Below, piece by piece: positions 26,481-35,011 of a stretch of DNA of 64,000 bases (position 1 is the stretch's first letter; every line of letters starts with the position of its first letter). The stretch lies in NCBI RefSeq assembly GCF_001183605.1, contig NZ_LFXJ01000008.1, positions 310,001-374,000 of the forward strand. The letters run 5' to 3'. The notes beneath the pieces were generated by a model. The model ran no database searches. It was not told the origin of the DNA and saw only the letters and a program-made list of their open reading frames with translations. The position numbers were made by a program, and so were the translations under genes. The DNA is from Lysinibacillus xylanilyticus. GTDB taxonomy: Bacteria; Bacillota; Bacilli; Bacillales_A; Planococcaceae.

Positions 26481-27081
26481 ACTGCATCTTCTATGTATCC
26501 CTCTCGTATTTTTAATGATTTTTACTGGCCAAATTGCTTATTACGCCATTATTTTATCTTCGTTATTATGGCATGAGGCGGGTCATATGTTAACGGCAAT
26601 GCTGTGTGGTGTTAAGGTGAAATCATGTGTTATTACACCTTACGGAGGGGAAATAGAATTTGAAAATCCAGCGGTTGTGCCTGCAACGTCACTCCTTTGG
26701 ATTGCCTTAGGGGGACCAATCGCTACAATATTAGGGATTGGCCTCGCTTTTTTTATGCCAGAACTGCTTGCTACTAAACTTATTAATGTGCAACTTGTGC
26801 TATTAGCCATCAATGTTTTACCAATTATTCCGTTGGACGGTGGCAGAATATTTTTAGCGTGCTTATTTTTATTCTATCCAAGTGTTCGTGCATTGGAATA
26901 TTACTACTGGCTTTCTCTTATAATTGCCTTTATACTATTCTTGATAACTTTATGTTATCTCCCACAATCTATTTTTTTAGCAATTTTATGTTTATTTATA
27001 TGGCTTCAAGTGTTAAAGGAATGGAATTATCGAAAATATCGTTTAGCATTTGAGAAATATGTAATGAATAGATTGACTTAA
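26470..27081 (+). CDS. spoIVFB: SpoIVFB intramembrane metalloprotease
   Basis: A site-2 protease of 203 aa that cleaves pro-sigma-K in the mother cell. The zinc motif HEAGH lies in the second hydrophobic segment (LLWHEAGHML) and the second metal ligand in LPIIPLDGGRIF. Four to six transmembrane segments span residues 8 to 180. It is shorter than the B. subtilis protein (288 aa) and lacks a recognisable C-terminal CBS domain, which in Bacillus binds ATP and substrate. The ATG at 26470 overlaps the spoIVFA stop. Confidence 0.9.
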   Translation: MKIKLHLLCIPLVFLMIFTGQIAYYAIILSSLLWHEAGHMLTAMLCGVKVKSCVITPYGGEIEFENPAVVPATSLLWIALGGPIATILGIGLAFFMPELLATKLINVQLVLLAINVLPIIPLDGGRIFLACLFLFYPSVRALEYYYWLSLIIAFILFLITLCYLPQSIFLAILCLFIWLQVLKEWNYRKYRLAFEKYVMNRLT

Positions 27082-27084
27082 AAT

Positions 27085-27205
27085 AAATCGTGTGGTAATA
27101 TTTTAATGTTATTGTTTGTAGCACCTGTGCTACTACAACCGCACTGGAAAGGTTTAAGTATCGTATGATCACCTTTATAAACAGGCGAGTCTGAGTCTAT
27201 GAGGA
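27085..27205 (+). ncRNA. Probable ribosomal protein L21 leader
   Basis: The stretch before rplU contains a GTAGCACC...GTGCTAC hairpin (27119-27136), then CCGCACTGGAAAGGTTTAAG. This resembles, from memory, the conserved L21 autoregulatory leader of Firmicutes. It should let L21 repress its own message. A covariance search with the L21 leader model would decide. Confidence 0.6.
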
Positions 27206-27216
27206 GGTGCAGTAAA

Positions 27217-27525
27217 ATGTACGCAATTATTGAAACTGGTGGTAAACAAATCAAAGTAGAAGCTGGTCAAGAAATCTATATTGAAAAATTAGGTGTAGAA
27301 GCTGACGAGGTTGTAACTTTCGATAAAGTTTTATTCGTTGGTGGCGAAAACGTTAAAGTTGGAGCTCCATTAGTAGAAGGCGCTACTGTAACAGCTAAAG
27401 TTGTTAAAGAAGGCCGTGCGAAAAAAATCGTTGTTTTCAAATTGAAAGCTAAAAAGAACTACCGTCGTAAACAAGGTCACCGTCAACCTTACACAAAATT
27501 AGTTGTTGAAGCTATCAACGCTTAA
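27217..27525 (+). CDS. rplU: 50S ribosomal protein L21
   Basis: A 102-aa large-subunit protein binding 23S rRNA. It begins [18 protein letters not shown] and ends in the basic [17 protein letters not shown] segment. The ATG at 27217 follows a strong GAGGAGGTG. It heads the rplU-prp-rpmA cluster, an order conserved in Firmicutes. Its codon use is biased to common codons, as expected for high expression. Confidence 0.98.
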   Translation: MYAIIETGGKQIKVEAGQEIYIEKLGVEADEVVTFDKVLFVGGENVKVGAPLVEGATVTAKVVKEGRAKKIVVFKLKAKKNYRRKQGHRQPYTKLVVEAINA

Positions 27526-27541
27526 TTGTGAGGTGTAACGA

Positions 27542-27898
27542 ATGATACAAGTTACGATTCATCACGATGAAAATAGACATGTGTCAGCATTCGAATTTTC
27601 AGGACATGCTGAATACGATGAATCTGGTAAGGATTTAGTATGTGCAGGAGCATCTACCATTGCCATAGGTACGGTGAATGCTATTTATGCACTATTACAA
27701 TTACAGCCAGAAGTCGAACAAGCTGCTGAAGGTGGAGGCTATCTTAAGGTAGATTTGCCATCAGATATAGAGCCTGAGATTGATGCAAAACTACAGTTAA
27801 TTGTCCAAGTAATGACTGCCCAAGTGTATTCTATGGTGCAAAATTACGGACAATACATCCAAATCAACTACAACCAAGTAGGAGGTGGAACACGATGA
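27542..27898 (+). CDS. prp: Ribosomal-processing cysteine protease Prp
   Basis: A 118-aa cysteine protease (YsxB family) that removes the N-terminal extension of L27. The catalytic pair is visible as His in [13 protein letters not shown] and Cys in [13 protein letters not shown]. It sits between rplU and rpmA and overlaps rpmA by four bases. The matching substrate motif is present at the start of the neighbouring L27, which supports the assignment. Confidence 0.95.
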   Translation: MIQVTIHHDENRHVSAFEFSGHAEYDESGKDLVCAGASTIAIGTVNAIYALLQLQPEVEQAAEGGGYLKVDLPSDIEPEIDAKLQLIVQVMTAQVYSMVQNYGQYIQINYNQVGGGTR

Positions 27899-28194
27899 AA
27901 TTATTATTAGCATTAGACCTTCAACTTTTTGCATCTAAAAAAGGTGTAGGTTCTACTAAAAACGGACGTGACTCTGAGTCAAAACGACTTGGTGCTAAAC
28001 GTGCTGATGGCCAATTCGTAACTGGTGGTTCAATTCTTTACCGTCAACGCGGTACAAAAATTTACCCAGGTACAAACGTAGGTCGTGGTGGTGACGATAC
28101 ATTATTTGCTAAAGTTGACGGCGTTGTTAAATTCGAACGCTTAGGTCGCGATCGCAAACAAGTATCTGTATACCCAGCAACACAAGAAGCTTAA
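27895..28194 (+). CDS. rpmA: 50S ribosomal protein L27 with cleavable N-terminal extension
   Basis: A 99-aa protein with the L27 core from [15 protein letters not shown]. The preceding residues [12 protein letters not shown] form the extension typical of Firmicutes, removed by Prp at the FASKKG site so that the mature N-terminus can reach the peptidyl-transferase centre. GGAGGTGG precedes the ATG, which overlaps the prp stop. A strong terminator closes the operon. Confidence 0.98.
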   Translation: MKLLLALDLQLFASKKGVGSTKNGRDSESKRLGAKRADGQFVTGGSILYRQRGTKIYPGTNVGRGGDDTLFAKVDGVVKFERLGRDRKQVSVYPATQEA

Positions 28195-28219
28195 TCTTTT
28201 ATAAGATAACATAAAGCGG

Positions 28220-28248
28220 AGGACTGCATTTATTGCAGTCCTTTTTTT
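28220..28248 (+). terminator. Terminator after rpmA
   Basis: AGGACTGCA and TGCAGTCCT form a perfect 9-bp stem with a 5-base loop and T7. Confidence 0.96.
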
Positions 28249-28261
28249 GGCTAAATTGTAA

Positions 28262-28688
28262 CTTCTTTCAGCAATTATTTTCTGTAGCGAAAGCAAAGCG
28301 TCAGCTACAAGTGTCTTTTGTACCGAATGCGTAGCGACAGGTACAGAAGTCTATGAATGCCGTTTAAAATCACTTTTATTTTACAGCGCGTGTCCAAACA
28401 TCCGCTGAAATAGAGGAACTCAGTCTAAGAACGCCACGTCCTGTGGCAATTTATCTGTGCGAAAGCGCAGCGACAGCAACAACACACGACTGAGTGACCA
28501 ACATCGTGCTGCTGCCGCTACGTTAGCATTACGCTTCGCGCAATAAACATCTGTTGCTGCCGCTACGTTAGCACTGCGCTTTCGCACAATAAACATCTGC
28601 CGCTGGCGCTACGCTTTCGCGCAATAAACATCTGCAGGCCTAAGCACAATGCCGATTCCGGACGCAATTATGCCGAGGCATAATTGAT
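28262..28688. repeat. Composite family 1 repeat between rpmA and spo0B
   Basis: Starts AACTTCTTTCAGCAATTATT, then two TAGCG/GTACCGAA mini-modules, a degenerate CAGCGCGTGTCC...CGCTG hairpin, and an RTCC-loop hairpin (28419-28494, stem CTCAGTC/GACTGAG) with a nested GCGAAAGCGCAGCG module. Three inverted copies of the mini-module follow (GCTACGTTAGCA...CGC...CAATAAACATCTG), and it ends with the shared palindrome CAATTATGCCGAGGCATAAT. It lies just before the spo0B promoter region. Confidence 0.88.
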
Positions 28689-28758
28689 TGAAGAATTAAG
28701 GGAAAAATACAGCAAAACTTGTTATACTAGTAAGGATAACTTTATTGGAGTGAATGGG

Positions 28759-29286
28759 ATGAACAATCAATCACTAACCATTAGTGAAGTATTACGTTTT
28801 GCAAATCATGATTATGTGAATCAGCTTCAGCTTATTCGCATGAATCTAGATTTAGGTAGAATTGATGAATCAAAAAAACTAATTCAAGAGTATTCAGAGC
28901 AATTACATGTGCTTTCTATCCTTAATCGTCTACAATTACCACGGACAATAGAATGGCTGCAAACAGGAGGCTGGCGCTACCCTTCATTACCAATGAAGCT
29001 AAGCGGTGAGATAAAAAAGCCTGTCACAAATACTATTGATTCGGATGTTGTAGACTATTTAAACAAAACAGTTATGCATGTTTATGATACATTAGATCCA
29101 TTTACAGAGCAGAGCTTAGCGCTCGATGTACGTGTTGACGATCATACATTTGCCGTGACATTCACGCTAAATGGGCTATGGAGTGCTGATGCATTCACCG
29201 AAAAAGGTTTGAAACAATTAGACATTCAAACAATTGAACAGACGAATTCGTGCTGGCAATATGTATTGAAAGCAAATAGGGAGTGA
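28759..29286 (+). CDS. spo0B: Sporulation phosphotransferase Spo0B
   Basis: A 175-aa phosphorelay protein moving phosphate from Spo0F to Spo0A. The phosphorylated His is in FANHDYVNQLQLIRMNLDLG near residue 18-20, in the helical hairpin that forms the four-helix bundle; a C-terminal ATPase-like but non-catalytic domain follows. The family diverges; position before obg and this motif support it. ATG 28759 is chosen over upstream starts because GGAG lies nine bases before it and the longer frame runs back into the repeat. TTGTTATACT upstream may be part of a promoter. Confidence 0.88.
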   Translation: MNNQSLTISEVLRFANHDYVNQLQLIRMNLDLGRIDESKKLIQEYSEQLHVLSILNRLQLPRTIEWLQTGGWRYPSLPMKLSGEIKKPVTNTIDSDVVDYLNKTVMHVYDTLDPFTEQSLALDVRVDDHTFAVTFTLNGLWSADAFTEKGLKQLDIQTIEQTNSCWQYVLKANRE

Positions 29287-29291
29287 ACTAA

Positions 29292-30581
29292 ATGTTTGTC
29301 GATCACGTTAAGATTTATGTAAAAGGTGGCGACGGCGGGGACGGAATGGTTGCCTTCCGCCGAGAAAAATATGTACCGAATGGTGGTCCAGCTGGTGGTG
29401 ACGGCGGACATGGCGGTAACGTAGTATTTGAAGTTGAAGAAGGCTTACGAACATTAATGGATTTCCGCTATAAACGCCATTTTAAGGCTGACCGTGGTGA
29501 GCATGGTATGAGTAAAGGAATGCATGGTAAACGTGCAGACGATTTAATCGTTAAAGTACCACCAGGCACAGTCGTAATGAACGAAGAAACAGGCGCTGTT
29601 ATTGCCGATTTAGTCGAGCACGGTCAACAAGCGATTATCGCAAAATCTGGCCGAGGTGGCCGAGGAAATTCACGCTTCGCAACACCGGCAAATCCAGCAC
29701 CAGAACTTTCTGAAAAAGGTGAGCCAGGACAAGAATTAAATGTTATATTAGAGTTAAAAGTTTTAGCAGATGTTGGACTAGTAGGTTTCCCAAGTGTTGG
29801 TAAATCAACGCTTTTATCTGTTGTTTCTGCTGCGAAACCAAAAATTGGTGCATATCATTTTACAACAATTGTCCCGAATTTAGGGATGATTGAAACAGAC
29901 GATCATCGAAGCTTCGCGATGGCTGATTTACCTGGTCTTATTGAAGGAGCACACCAAGGGGTAGGCTTAGGTCATCAGTTTTTACGACATATTGAACGTA
30001 CACGTGTTATTGTCCATGTAATTGATATGTCTGGAATGGAAGGCCGTGATCCGTACGAGGATTATTTAACGATTAATGAAGAGCTAAAGCAATATAATCT
30101 TCGTTTAACTGAGCGTCCACAAATTATTGTTGCCAATAAAATGGATATGCCAGATGCAGAAGAAAACTTAGAGGAATTCCGCAAAAAAGTGGGAGAAGAC
30201 GTTCAAATTTTCCCAATATCAGCTGTTTCACGTCAAGGTTTAAAAGAGTTACTATTTGCTATTGCCGATTTACTAGAAGTAACGCCTGAATTCCTTCTAT
30301 TTGATGATTTAGAAGAGGAATCAGACGCAACGGTAATGTATAAACATGAAGCAAAAGGTGAAGATTTCGAAATTACACGTGATGATGATGGCACATTTAT
30401 CATTAGTGGTTACGCAATTGAACGCCTATTTAAAATGACTGACTTTAGCCGTGAAGATGGTATTCGCCGTTTTGCTCGTCAATTGCGTGCAATGGGCGTG
30501 GATGAAGCTCTACGCGAACGCGGAGCGCAAGATGGCGATGTAGTTCGTCTGCAAGAGTTTGAATTTGAATTTATCGATTAA
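29292..30581 (+). CDS. obg: Obg-family GTPase
   Basis: An essential ribosome-associated GTPase of 429 aa. The N-terminal Gly-rich Obg fold (residues 1-158) contains [16 protein letters not shown]. The G domain has the P-loop GFPSVGKST, switch [12 protein letters not shown] and NKMD, and the C-terminal OCT domain starts near residue 350. In B. subtilis it also affects sporulation initiation and the stress response, consistent with its place five bases after spo0B. Confidence 0.98.
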   Translation: MFVDHVKIYVKGGDGGDGMVAFRREKYVPNGGPAGGDGGHGGNVVFEVEEGLRTLMDFRYKRHFKADRGEHGMSKGMHGKRADDLIVKVPPGTVVMNEETGAVIADLVEHGQQAIIAKSGRGGRGNSRFATPANPAPELSEKGEPGQELNVILELKVLADVGLVGFPSVGKSTLLSVVSAAKPKIGAYHFTTIVPNLGMIETDDHRSFAMADLPGLIEGAHQGVGLGHQFLRHIERTRVIVHVIDMSGMEGRDPYEDYLTINEELKQYNLRLTERPQIIVANKMDMPDAEENLEEFRKKVGEDVQIFPISAVSRQGLKELLFAIADLLEVTPEFLLFDDLEEESDATVMYKHEAKGEDFEITRDDDGTFIISGYAIERLFKMTDFSREDGIRRFARQLRAMGVDEALRERGAQDGDVVRLQEFEFEFID

Positions 30582-30605
30582 GACAAGAGTTTTAGGGGGA
30601 AGCGT

Positions 30606-31061
30606 ATGAAGAATGTTGCGAATCAGCGATATTATTTAGTTCGTGAAGATGTTTTAACGGATGCTATGCAAAAAACTTTGGAAGCGAAACACTTACTGTC
30701 AAGTGGTTCGGTATCTTCCATTTGGGATGCGGTAAAGCAGGTGGATTTATCGCGTAGTGCGTTTTACAAATATCGTGATGCTGTATTTCCTTTTCACTCA
30801 ATTGTGCAGGAACGCATTTTAACAGTCTTTGTACAGCTTCAGGACCGTAAAGGAACACTTGCAAAGCTTTTAGAAACAGTGACAATTACGCATTGCAATG
30901 TACTGACTATCCATCAAACAATACCGATTCAAGGACGAGCTAATGTTACATTGTCATTGGATGTAACTAGTATGACATGCGACCTTGATGATTTAATACA
31001 GCAACTCAAACGTCTAGATTTTGTAGAGTCAGCGGAAGTAATTAGTTCTGGTGCATTGTAA
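30606..31061 (+). CDS. pheB: ACT domain-containing protein PheB
   Basis: A 151-aa protein of the UPF0735/PheB family. An N-terminal helix-turn-helix-like region (AVKQVDLSRSAFYKYRDAV) is followed by an ACT domain with TVFVQLQDRKGTLAKLLE and VEVI-type ending (FVESAEVISSG). In Bacillus pheB sits between obg and pheA; it may sense an aromatic amino acid but its activity is not established. Here 668 bp with repeats separate it from pheA. Confidence 0.92.
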   Translation: MKNVANQRYYLVREDVLTDAMQKTLEAKHLLSSGSVSSIWDAVKQVDLSRSAFYKYRDAVFPFHSIVQERILTVFVQLQDRKGTLAKLLETVTITHCNVLTIHQTIPIQGRANVTLSLDVTSMTCDLDDLIQQLKRLDFVESAEVISSGAL

Positions 31062-31108
31062 TGACTAAAAGCAAGCTTGAATTTTTGACAGAATGTAAAT
31101 AAGCTCAA

Positions 31109-31159
31109 AAGGAGCAGTCCCATGTGATGCAAAAATATCGCTTCATGGGACAGCTCCTT
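31109..31159. terminator. Large hairpin after pheB
   Basis: AAGGAGCAGTCCCATG pairs with CATGGGACAGCTCCTT across a 19-base loop. There is only a weak T-rich tract after it (TATTCTAT), so it may be a terminator, a bidirectional hairpin or a relic of a mobile element. Confidence 0.55.
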
Positions 31160-31374
31160 ATTCTATAACAAAAGAGAAAATTCATAGAAAGGAAAGTAAT
31201 GGATAGAACGTCATAAAGAGAGATTCCATAATGGTTGGGAAGCTTCATATTATGCCTTACCGACATTTGATGTAGAATAAAAGGAGCTTTCGGAAACTAA
31301 AAATTCTAAATTTTTACATTAGTGAAATTTAAAAAGAAGTTGAGGATAACATTTGTTAGAACGTTGTCATGTAT

Positions 31375-31680
31375 ATAAGTTGATTGGAGAGGATACTGCG
31401 CGACTCCTTGGGGACCAGCAATAGAGGAACGAAGGCTAAAACCATCACGTCCTGTGATAACGCCTTCGTGGCCAACATCCTGCCGCTGCCGCTTCGTTAA
31501 CACTACGCTTTCGCGCAAAAAACATCCTGCCGCTGACGCTTCGTTAACACTACGCTTTCGCGCAAAAAAAATCTGTTGCCCCGACGCCCCAGGAAGCTTT
31601 GCTCTGTGCGAAAGCGGAGCCTCAGCGGCAAAGCGCGTAGTCGGAACGGAAATCAACACCACGTTATGGTGATGAGCCAT
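31375..31680. repeat. Composite family 2 repeat with nested family 1 hairpin, before pheA
   Basis: The left end TATATAAGTTGATTGGAG and the right end GGAACGGAAATCAACACC, followed by TTATGGTGATGAGCC, mark a family 2 element. Inside are the RTCC-loop hairpin 31430-31468 (CGAAGGC/GCCTTCG) and two inverted mini-modules (CGCTTCGTTAACACTACGC), then a forward one (TGCGAAAGCGGAGCCTCAGC). The stem ACTGCGCG/CGCGTAGT differs from other family 2 copies while pairing is kept. Confidence 0.85.
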
Positions 31681-31729
31681 TTTAATATAAAATCAAAAGC
31701 TACAAGTTGTAGTGAAGGAGGTAGAAGTA

Positions 31730-32605
31730 ATGACAGAGCAACAATGGGAAAAACGAATTGGATATTTAGGACCGGAGGCATCATTTACATACTTAGCAAC
31801 AAAGGCAACCTTTCCGAATGAGTGGCTTGTCTCTTGTTCTACAATTCCAGAATGTATTGAGGCAGTAGCTGAGGGGAAGGTAGATTTAGCAGTTGTACCA
31901 CTAGAAAATGCTTTAGAAGGATCTGTATCGCTAACGCTCGATTATCTATTCCATGAGGCAACCCTATACGTTACAGGTGAGCTTCTATTAAAAATACAAC
32001 AACATTTAATGGTCAATAAAGCGCAAAAGGACAATTGGGAATCGATTACCGGTGTTTATTCACATCCACATGCTCTAGCTCAATGTCATAAATACTTATT
32101 TTATCGTTTCAGCCATGTCCCGTTACATCAAACGACATCAACAGCAGCTGCTGCAAAATTTGTATCCGAAAATCCAAACGAGTGCATTGCGGCAGTTGGA
32201 AATGCAGCGGCAGCAGTTAAATATGGCTTAGAAATTGTTCAACCTGATATTCATGATTTCCATTTTAACCATACACGCTTCTTTGTATTATCAAAGCAAA
32301 ATAGACGATTGCCACAAGAATTATCTGATGGGCAGGCGAAGACAACTTTCATGATTACATTGCCAACGGACCGTTCAGGGGCATTACATCAAGTATTATC
32401 AGTATTTGCATGGCGACAGCTAAATTTAAGTAAAATCGAATCACGACCATTAAAAACGGGCTTAGGTGATTATTTCTTTATGATTGATGTATTAGCTGAT
32501 GAAAAGGAGCCTATGATGCGTGGGGCGATGGAAGAACTAGCTGCACTTGGTTGCAAGGTGAAGTCACTTGGTACATACTTTACTTATCTAACATCGGACG
32601 AGTAA
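31730..32605 (+). CDS. pheA: Prephenate dehydratase
   Basis: Converts prephenate to phenylpyruvate for phenylalanine synthesis. The 291-aa protein has the catalytic domain starting RIGYLGPEASFTYLA with AVVPLENALEGSV and the HQTTSTAAAAKFV motif, then a C-terminal ACT domain (TLPTDRSGALHQVLSVFAW, LSKIESRPLKTGLGDYFF) for Phe feedback. AAGGAGG lies nine bases before the ATG at 31730. The repeat upstream probably displaced the usual close spacing with pheB. Confidence 0.97.
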   Translation: MTEQQWEKRIGYLGPEASFTYLATKATFPNEWLVSCSTIPECIEAVAEGKVDLAVVPLENALEGSVSLTLDYLFHEATLYVTGELLLKIQQHLMVNKAQKDNWESITGVYSHPHALAQCHKYLFYRFSHVPLHQTTSTAAAAKFVSENPNECIAAVGNAAAAVKYGLEIVQPDIHDFHFNHTRFFVLSKQNRRLPQELSDGQAKTTFMITLPTDRSGALHQVLSVFAWRQLNLSKIESRPLKTGLGDYFFMIDVLADEKEPMMRGAMEELAALGCKVKSLGTYFTYLTSDE

Positions 32606-32629
32606 TAAAAGTGGCTAGGAGGAATCGTT

Positions 32630-33019
32630 GTGGGTGGGATTATTTTGTTTGACGGAGTATGCAATTTTTGTGATAGTAGTGTGCAATTTATTATCAAATA
32701 TGATCAGGCAGCGTATTTTCAATTTGCATCCATCCAAAGCGATGCTGGGCAGGCATTACTTGTACAATACGAAGTACCAGAAAATATTGATAGTGTCATA
32801 TTAATTGAGCATGGAAAGGTATATTTTGAATCCGCAGCAGCACTTAAAATCTGTAGGAGATTAGATAGTTTTTGGCCTGTTTGTTATATTTTCGTCATGA
32901 TTCCTTCATTTATACGAAATAAAATGTATCGATTATTTGCTAAAAATAGATATCGTCTTTTTGGACGGAAAGAAGTATGTTTATTGCCAACACCATCGCA
33001 ACGAAAAAGATTTCTCTAA
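32630..33019 (+). CDS. DCC-family (DUF393) thiol-disulfide oxidoreductase-like protein
   Basis: A 129-aa protein beginning GGIILFDGVCNFCDSSVQFI, with the DxxCxxC signature of the DCC/YuxK family, and a conserved CRRLDSFWPVCYIFVMIP and ending RYRLFGRKEVCLLPTP. The Cys pair suggests a redox or thiol role; substrates are not known. GTG 32630 follows TAGGAGGAATC. A strong terminator lies directly after it. It may be cotranscribed with pheA (24-bp gap), which need not mean related function. Confidence 0.85.
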   Translation: MGGIILFDGVCNFCDSSVQFIIKYDQAAYFQFASIQSDAGQALLVQYEVPENIDSVILIEHGKVYFESAAALKICRRLDSFWPVCYIFVMIPSFIRNKMYRLFAKNRYRLFGRKEVCLLPTPSQRKRFL

Positions 33020-33023
33020 CTTT

Positions 33024-33056
33024 GAAGCTATCCAATTGATGTGGATAGCTTTTTTT
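33024..33056 (+). terminator. Terminator after the DCC-family gene
   Basis: AAGCTATCC and GGATAGCTT form a 9-bp stem ending in T7. The 310 bp from here to niaR hold no visible gene; a weak AAGCTGC/GCAGTTT hairpin on the minus strand near 33290-33325 may end niaR. Confidence 0.92.
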
Positions 33057-33367
33057 ACGGAAAATGAAACAGTAATTCAGCTGCTTTGGTCCAGGGCCAA
33101 TTTGTGACACTAATCGCCCAGTCGCCATTCCAATCAACTAATATATACGGTCATACTTTATAATAAATTTCACTACCAATTCTTGAAGAGGGGCCATAAA
33201 TAAGGAACAAATGAAATAACTATACATCATATTTTTTGTGGTAAATATCACTAAAAGCCCTAAACATTTACGTATGTTTTCTATAAAAAAACTGCAAGTC
33301 TCCGTGAAGGCTAGCAGCTTTTAGTCAATTATTTGATTTTCCACGTTATTGAAGCAAATTTGTTCAT

Positions 33368-33901
33368 TTATTGATCTACAACTAAATAGCCCTTTTTTTG
33401 TAAAGTTAGTTCAATTAAATCTAAAATTTCCACAGAAGGAGCAGAAATAACATGAAGATGTGTACCACCTGTTAGTTCGGATAAATAACTAGCCTGTGTT
33501 TCGTTGACACGCTGAATAAATCTTTTTACTTCATGACGGTTAGAAACCATAATGGATGCGGTAATTTCCCCATAAATTGGGTGTTCAACAATAACATTTT
33601 TTACTGTACCACCGCAATCAACTATTGTTATAAGTTCGTCTTCAGCATCCTCTGCAGTGTGGAAGCAAGGAATTGCACGTTCAACAGTTTGATGTAATTG
33701 TTCCTGATGCATATAAAGATATCCTTGGCTAGTTGCAATAATAGGTTCATTTCTAGCCTTTAATAATGTCATATCATTGACAATGACTTGTCTAGAAACA
33801 TTAGCGAATTTAGCTAGGTCCGTCCCTGTTATAGGTGCTGTGCTTTTTTTTAGTTGTGCTAGGAGTTGCAGTCGGCGTTCTTCGCCTAACATTTTTTTCA
33901 T
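33368..33901 (-). CDS. niaR: NAD biosynthesis repressor NiaR (YrxA family, 3H domain)
   Basis: A 177-aa transcription factor. The N-terminal winged helix-turn-helix (ITGTDLAKFANVSRQVIVND) precedes a 3H ligand-binding domain with the conserved His residues in HPIYGEI, and TGGTHLH. In Bacillus this niacin-responsive repressor controls nadBCA and nifS; those genes are absent from this window although niaR keeps its usual place next to safA. The minus-strand start follows AGAGGTGATC. Confidence 0.92.
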   Translation of the reverse strand: MKKMLGEERRLQLLAQLKKSTAPITGTDLAKFANVSRQVIVNDMTLLKARNEPIIATSQGYLYMHQEQLHQTVERAIPCFHTAEDAEDELITIVDCGGTVKNVIVEHPIYGEITASIMVSNRHEVKRFIQRVNETQASYLSELTGGTHLHVISAPSVEILDLIELTLQKKGYLVVDQ

Positions 33902-34042
33902 AAGAGATCACCTCTGCCTGTAATAAAGGAAGCAGTTTTCCTTAAAAACTAGTGTACCATGAAGCATTTCCACATGCGTGAAATTTTTGTATCCAAATGA
34001 AACATTGAACATATGATACGGAGAGAGGAAGGGAGGAAAAAA

Positions 34043-35011
34043 TTGCGTATTCATATAGTCCAAAAGGGAGACACGTTGTGGAAGATTGCGAAAGAGTACG
34101 GAGTTTCGTTTGAAGATTTAAAGCGGCTTAATGCTCATCTTGCTAATCCAGATTATATTGTACCGGGCATGGAAATTATCCTACCTGAAAAAATGCATAG
34201 AGAAGGCCATAGAGAGGGGGGACATAGAGAAGGCCATAGAGAAGGACATAGGGAATCACATAAAGAGGGGCATAAGGAACACATGCACAAAGAACATATG
34301 CACAAGGAGTCACCTACAAGGCACGTTAAAGAAAAAGAAGTTCAAAGACCAACGCCACCTCCAATCATTGTACCACCACCACCAATGCCAGAACCACAGA
34401 TGATTCCATTTCCTTATCCAATGCCAATGCCAATGCCGATGCCTCAGCCAGCTCCAGTTGAGCTTAGCTGGAATCAACAAGTTGTCATGCCAAGTGTAGA
34501 GCAAACTGTATCTCCAATTCAAATTCAACCACAACCACAGCCTATAGCCCAACCGGCGCCACCACCAGCACCAATGCCGCAACCGATTTTTATCATGCCA
34601 CAAATGCCAGCAGTACCACATTGTGCAAGCTGCCATCAGCCCGTGCATCATCATATGTATTGGCCGATGCCAATGCAACCGCAAGTTGAGGCTTATACAA
34701 TGCCGGAGCAACCATCATGTGAAATGGGATGCGAAAAAGTTGCTGGGGATTTCTTAGAATCTAGTACATCTCCATTCTTCCCTATGAGCCCTGAATATCA
34801 GCAAATGCCGGAAATGGAACAGCCCTGTGGTTGTCATGCACAACCAGTTATGATGCCAAATTGGCAAATGGACCCATGTTGCTGTCCACCACCATGTCCG
34901 CCACCATGCCCAATGCCATGTCCATCACACTGCCATATGCCGTATTCGTCAGTAGGACAATGGATGTCACCGCACTATTTCCCAGGCGGGATGACGCCTT
35001 ATCGATGGTAA
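34043..35011 (+). CDS. safA: SafA-like LysM spore coat assembly protein
   Basis: A 322-aa protein with an N-terminal LysM domain (residues 2-48, HIVQKGDTLWKIAKEYGVSF, PGMEIILPEK) that binds cortex peptidoglycan. It is followed by a charged His/Glu/Gly stretch built from HREG and HKEHM repeats (about 50-85), a Pro/Met/Gln-rich middle with PMPMPMP, and a Cys-rich end with CCCPPPCPPPCPMPC. SafA organises the inner coat in Bacillus. TTG 34043 follows GGGAGG. The His-rich and Cys-rich parts are more extreme than in B. subtilis and might bind metals; that is inference. Confidence 0.85.
   Translation: MRIHIVQKGDTLWKIAKEYGVSFEDLKRLNAHLANPDYIVPGMEIILPEKMHREGHREGGHREGHREGHRESHKEGHKEHMHKEHMHKESPTRHVKEKEVQRPTPPPIIVPPPPMPEPQMIPFPYPMPMPMPMPQPAPVELSWNQQVVMPSVEQTVSPIQIQPQPQPIAQPAPPPAPMPQPIFIMPQMPAVPHCASCHQPVHHHMYWPMPMQPQVEAYTMPEQPSCEMGCEKVAGDFLESSTSPFFPMSPEYQQMPEMEQPCGCHAQPVMMPNWQMDPCCCPPPCPPPCPMPCPSHCHMPYSSVGQWMSPHYFPGGMTPYRW

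Noticed and set aside
31306-31821. Open frames on both strands across the repeat before pheA
   Set aside because: They consist of repeat sequence and vary with it; similar frames appear at every repeat copy.
34310-34711. 133-codon Trp/His-rich frame antisense to safA
   Set aside because: Its composition is the reverse reading of the Pro/Met/Gln-rich safA repeats; no family resemblance.
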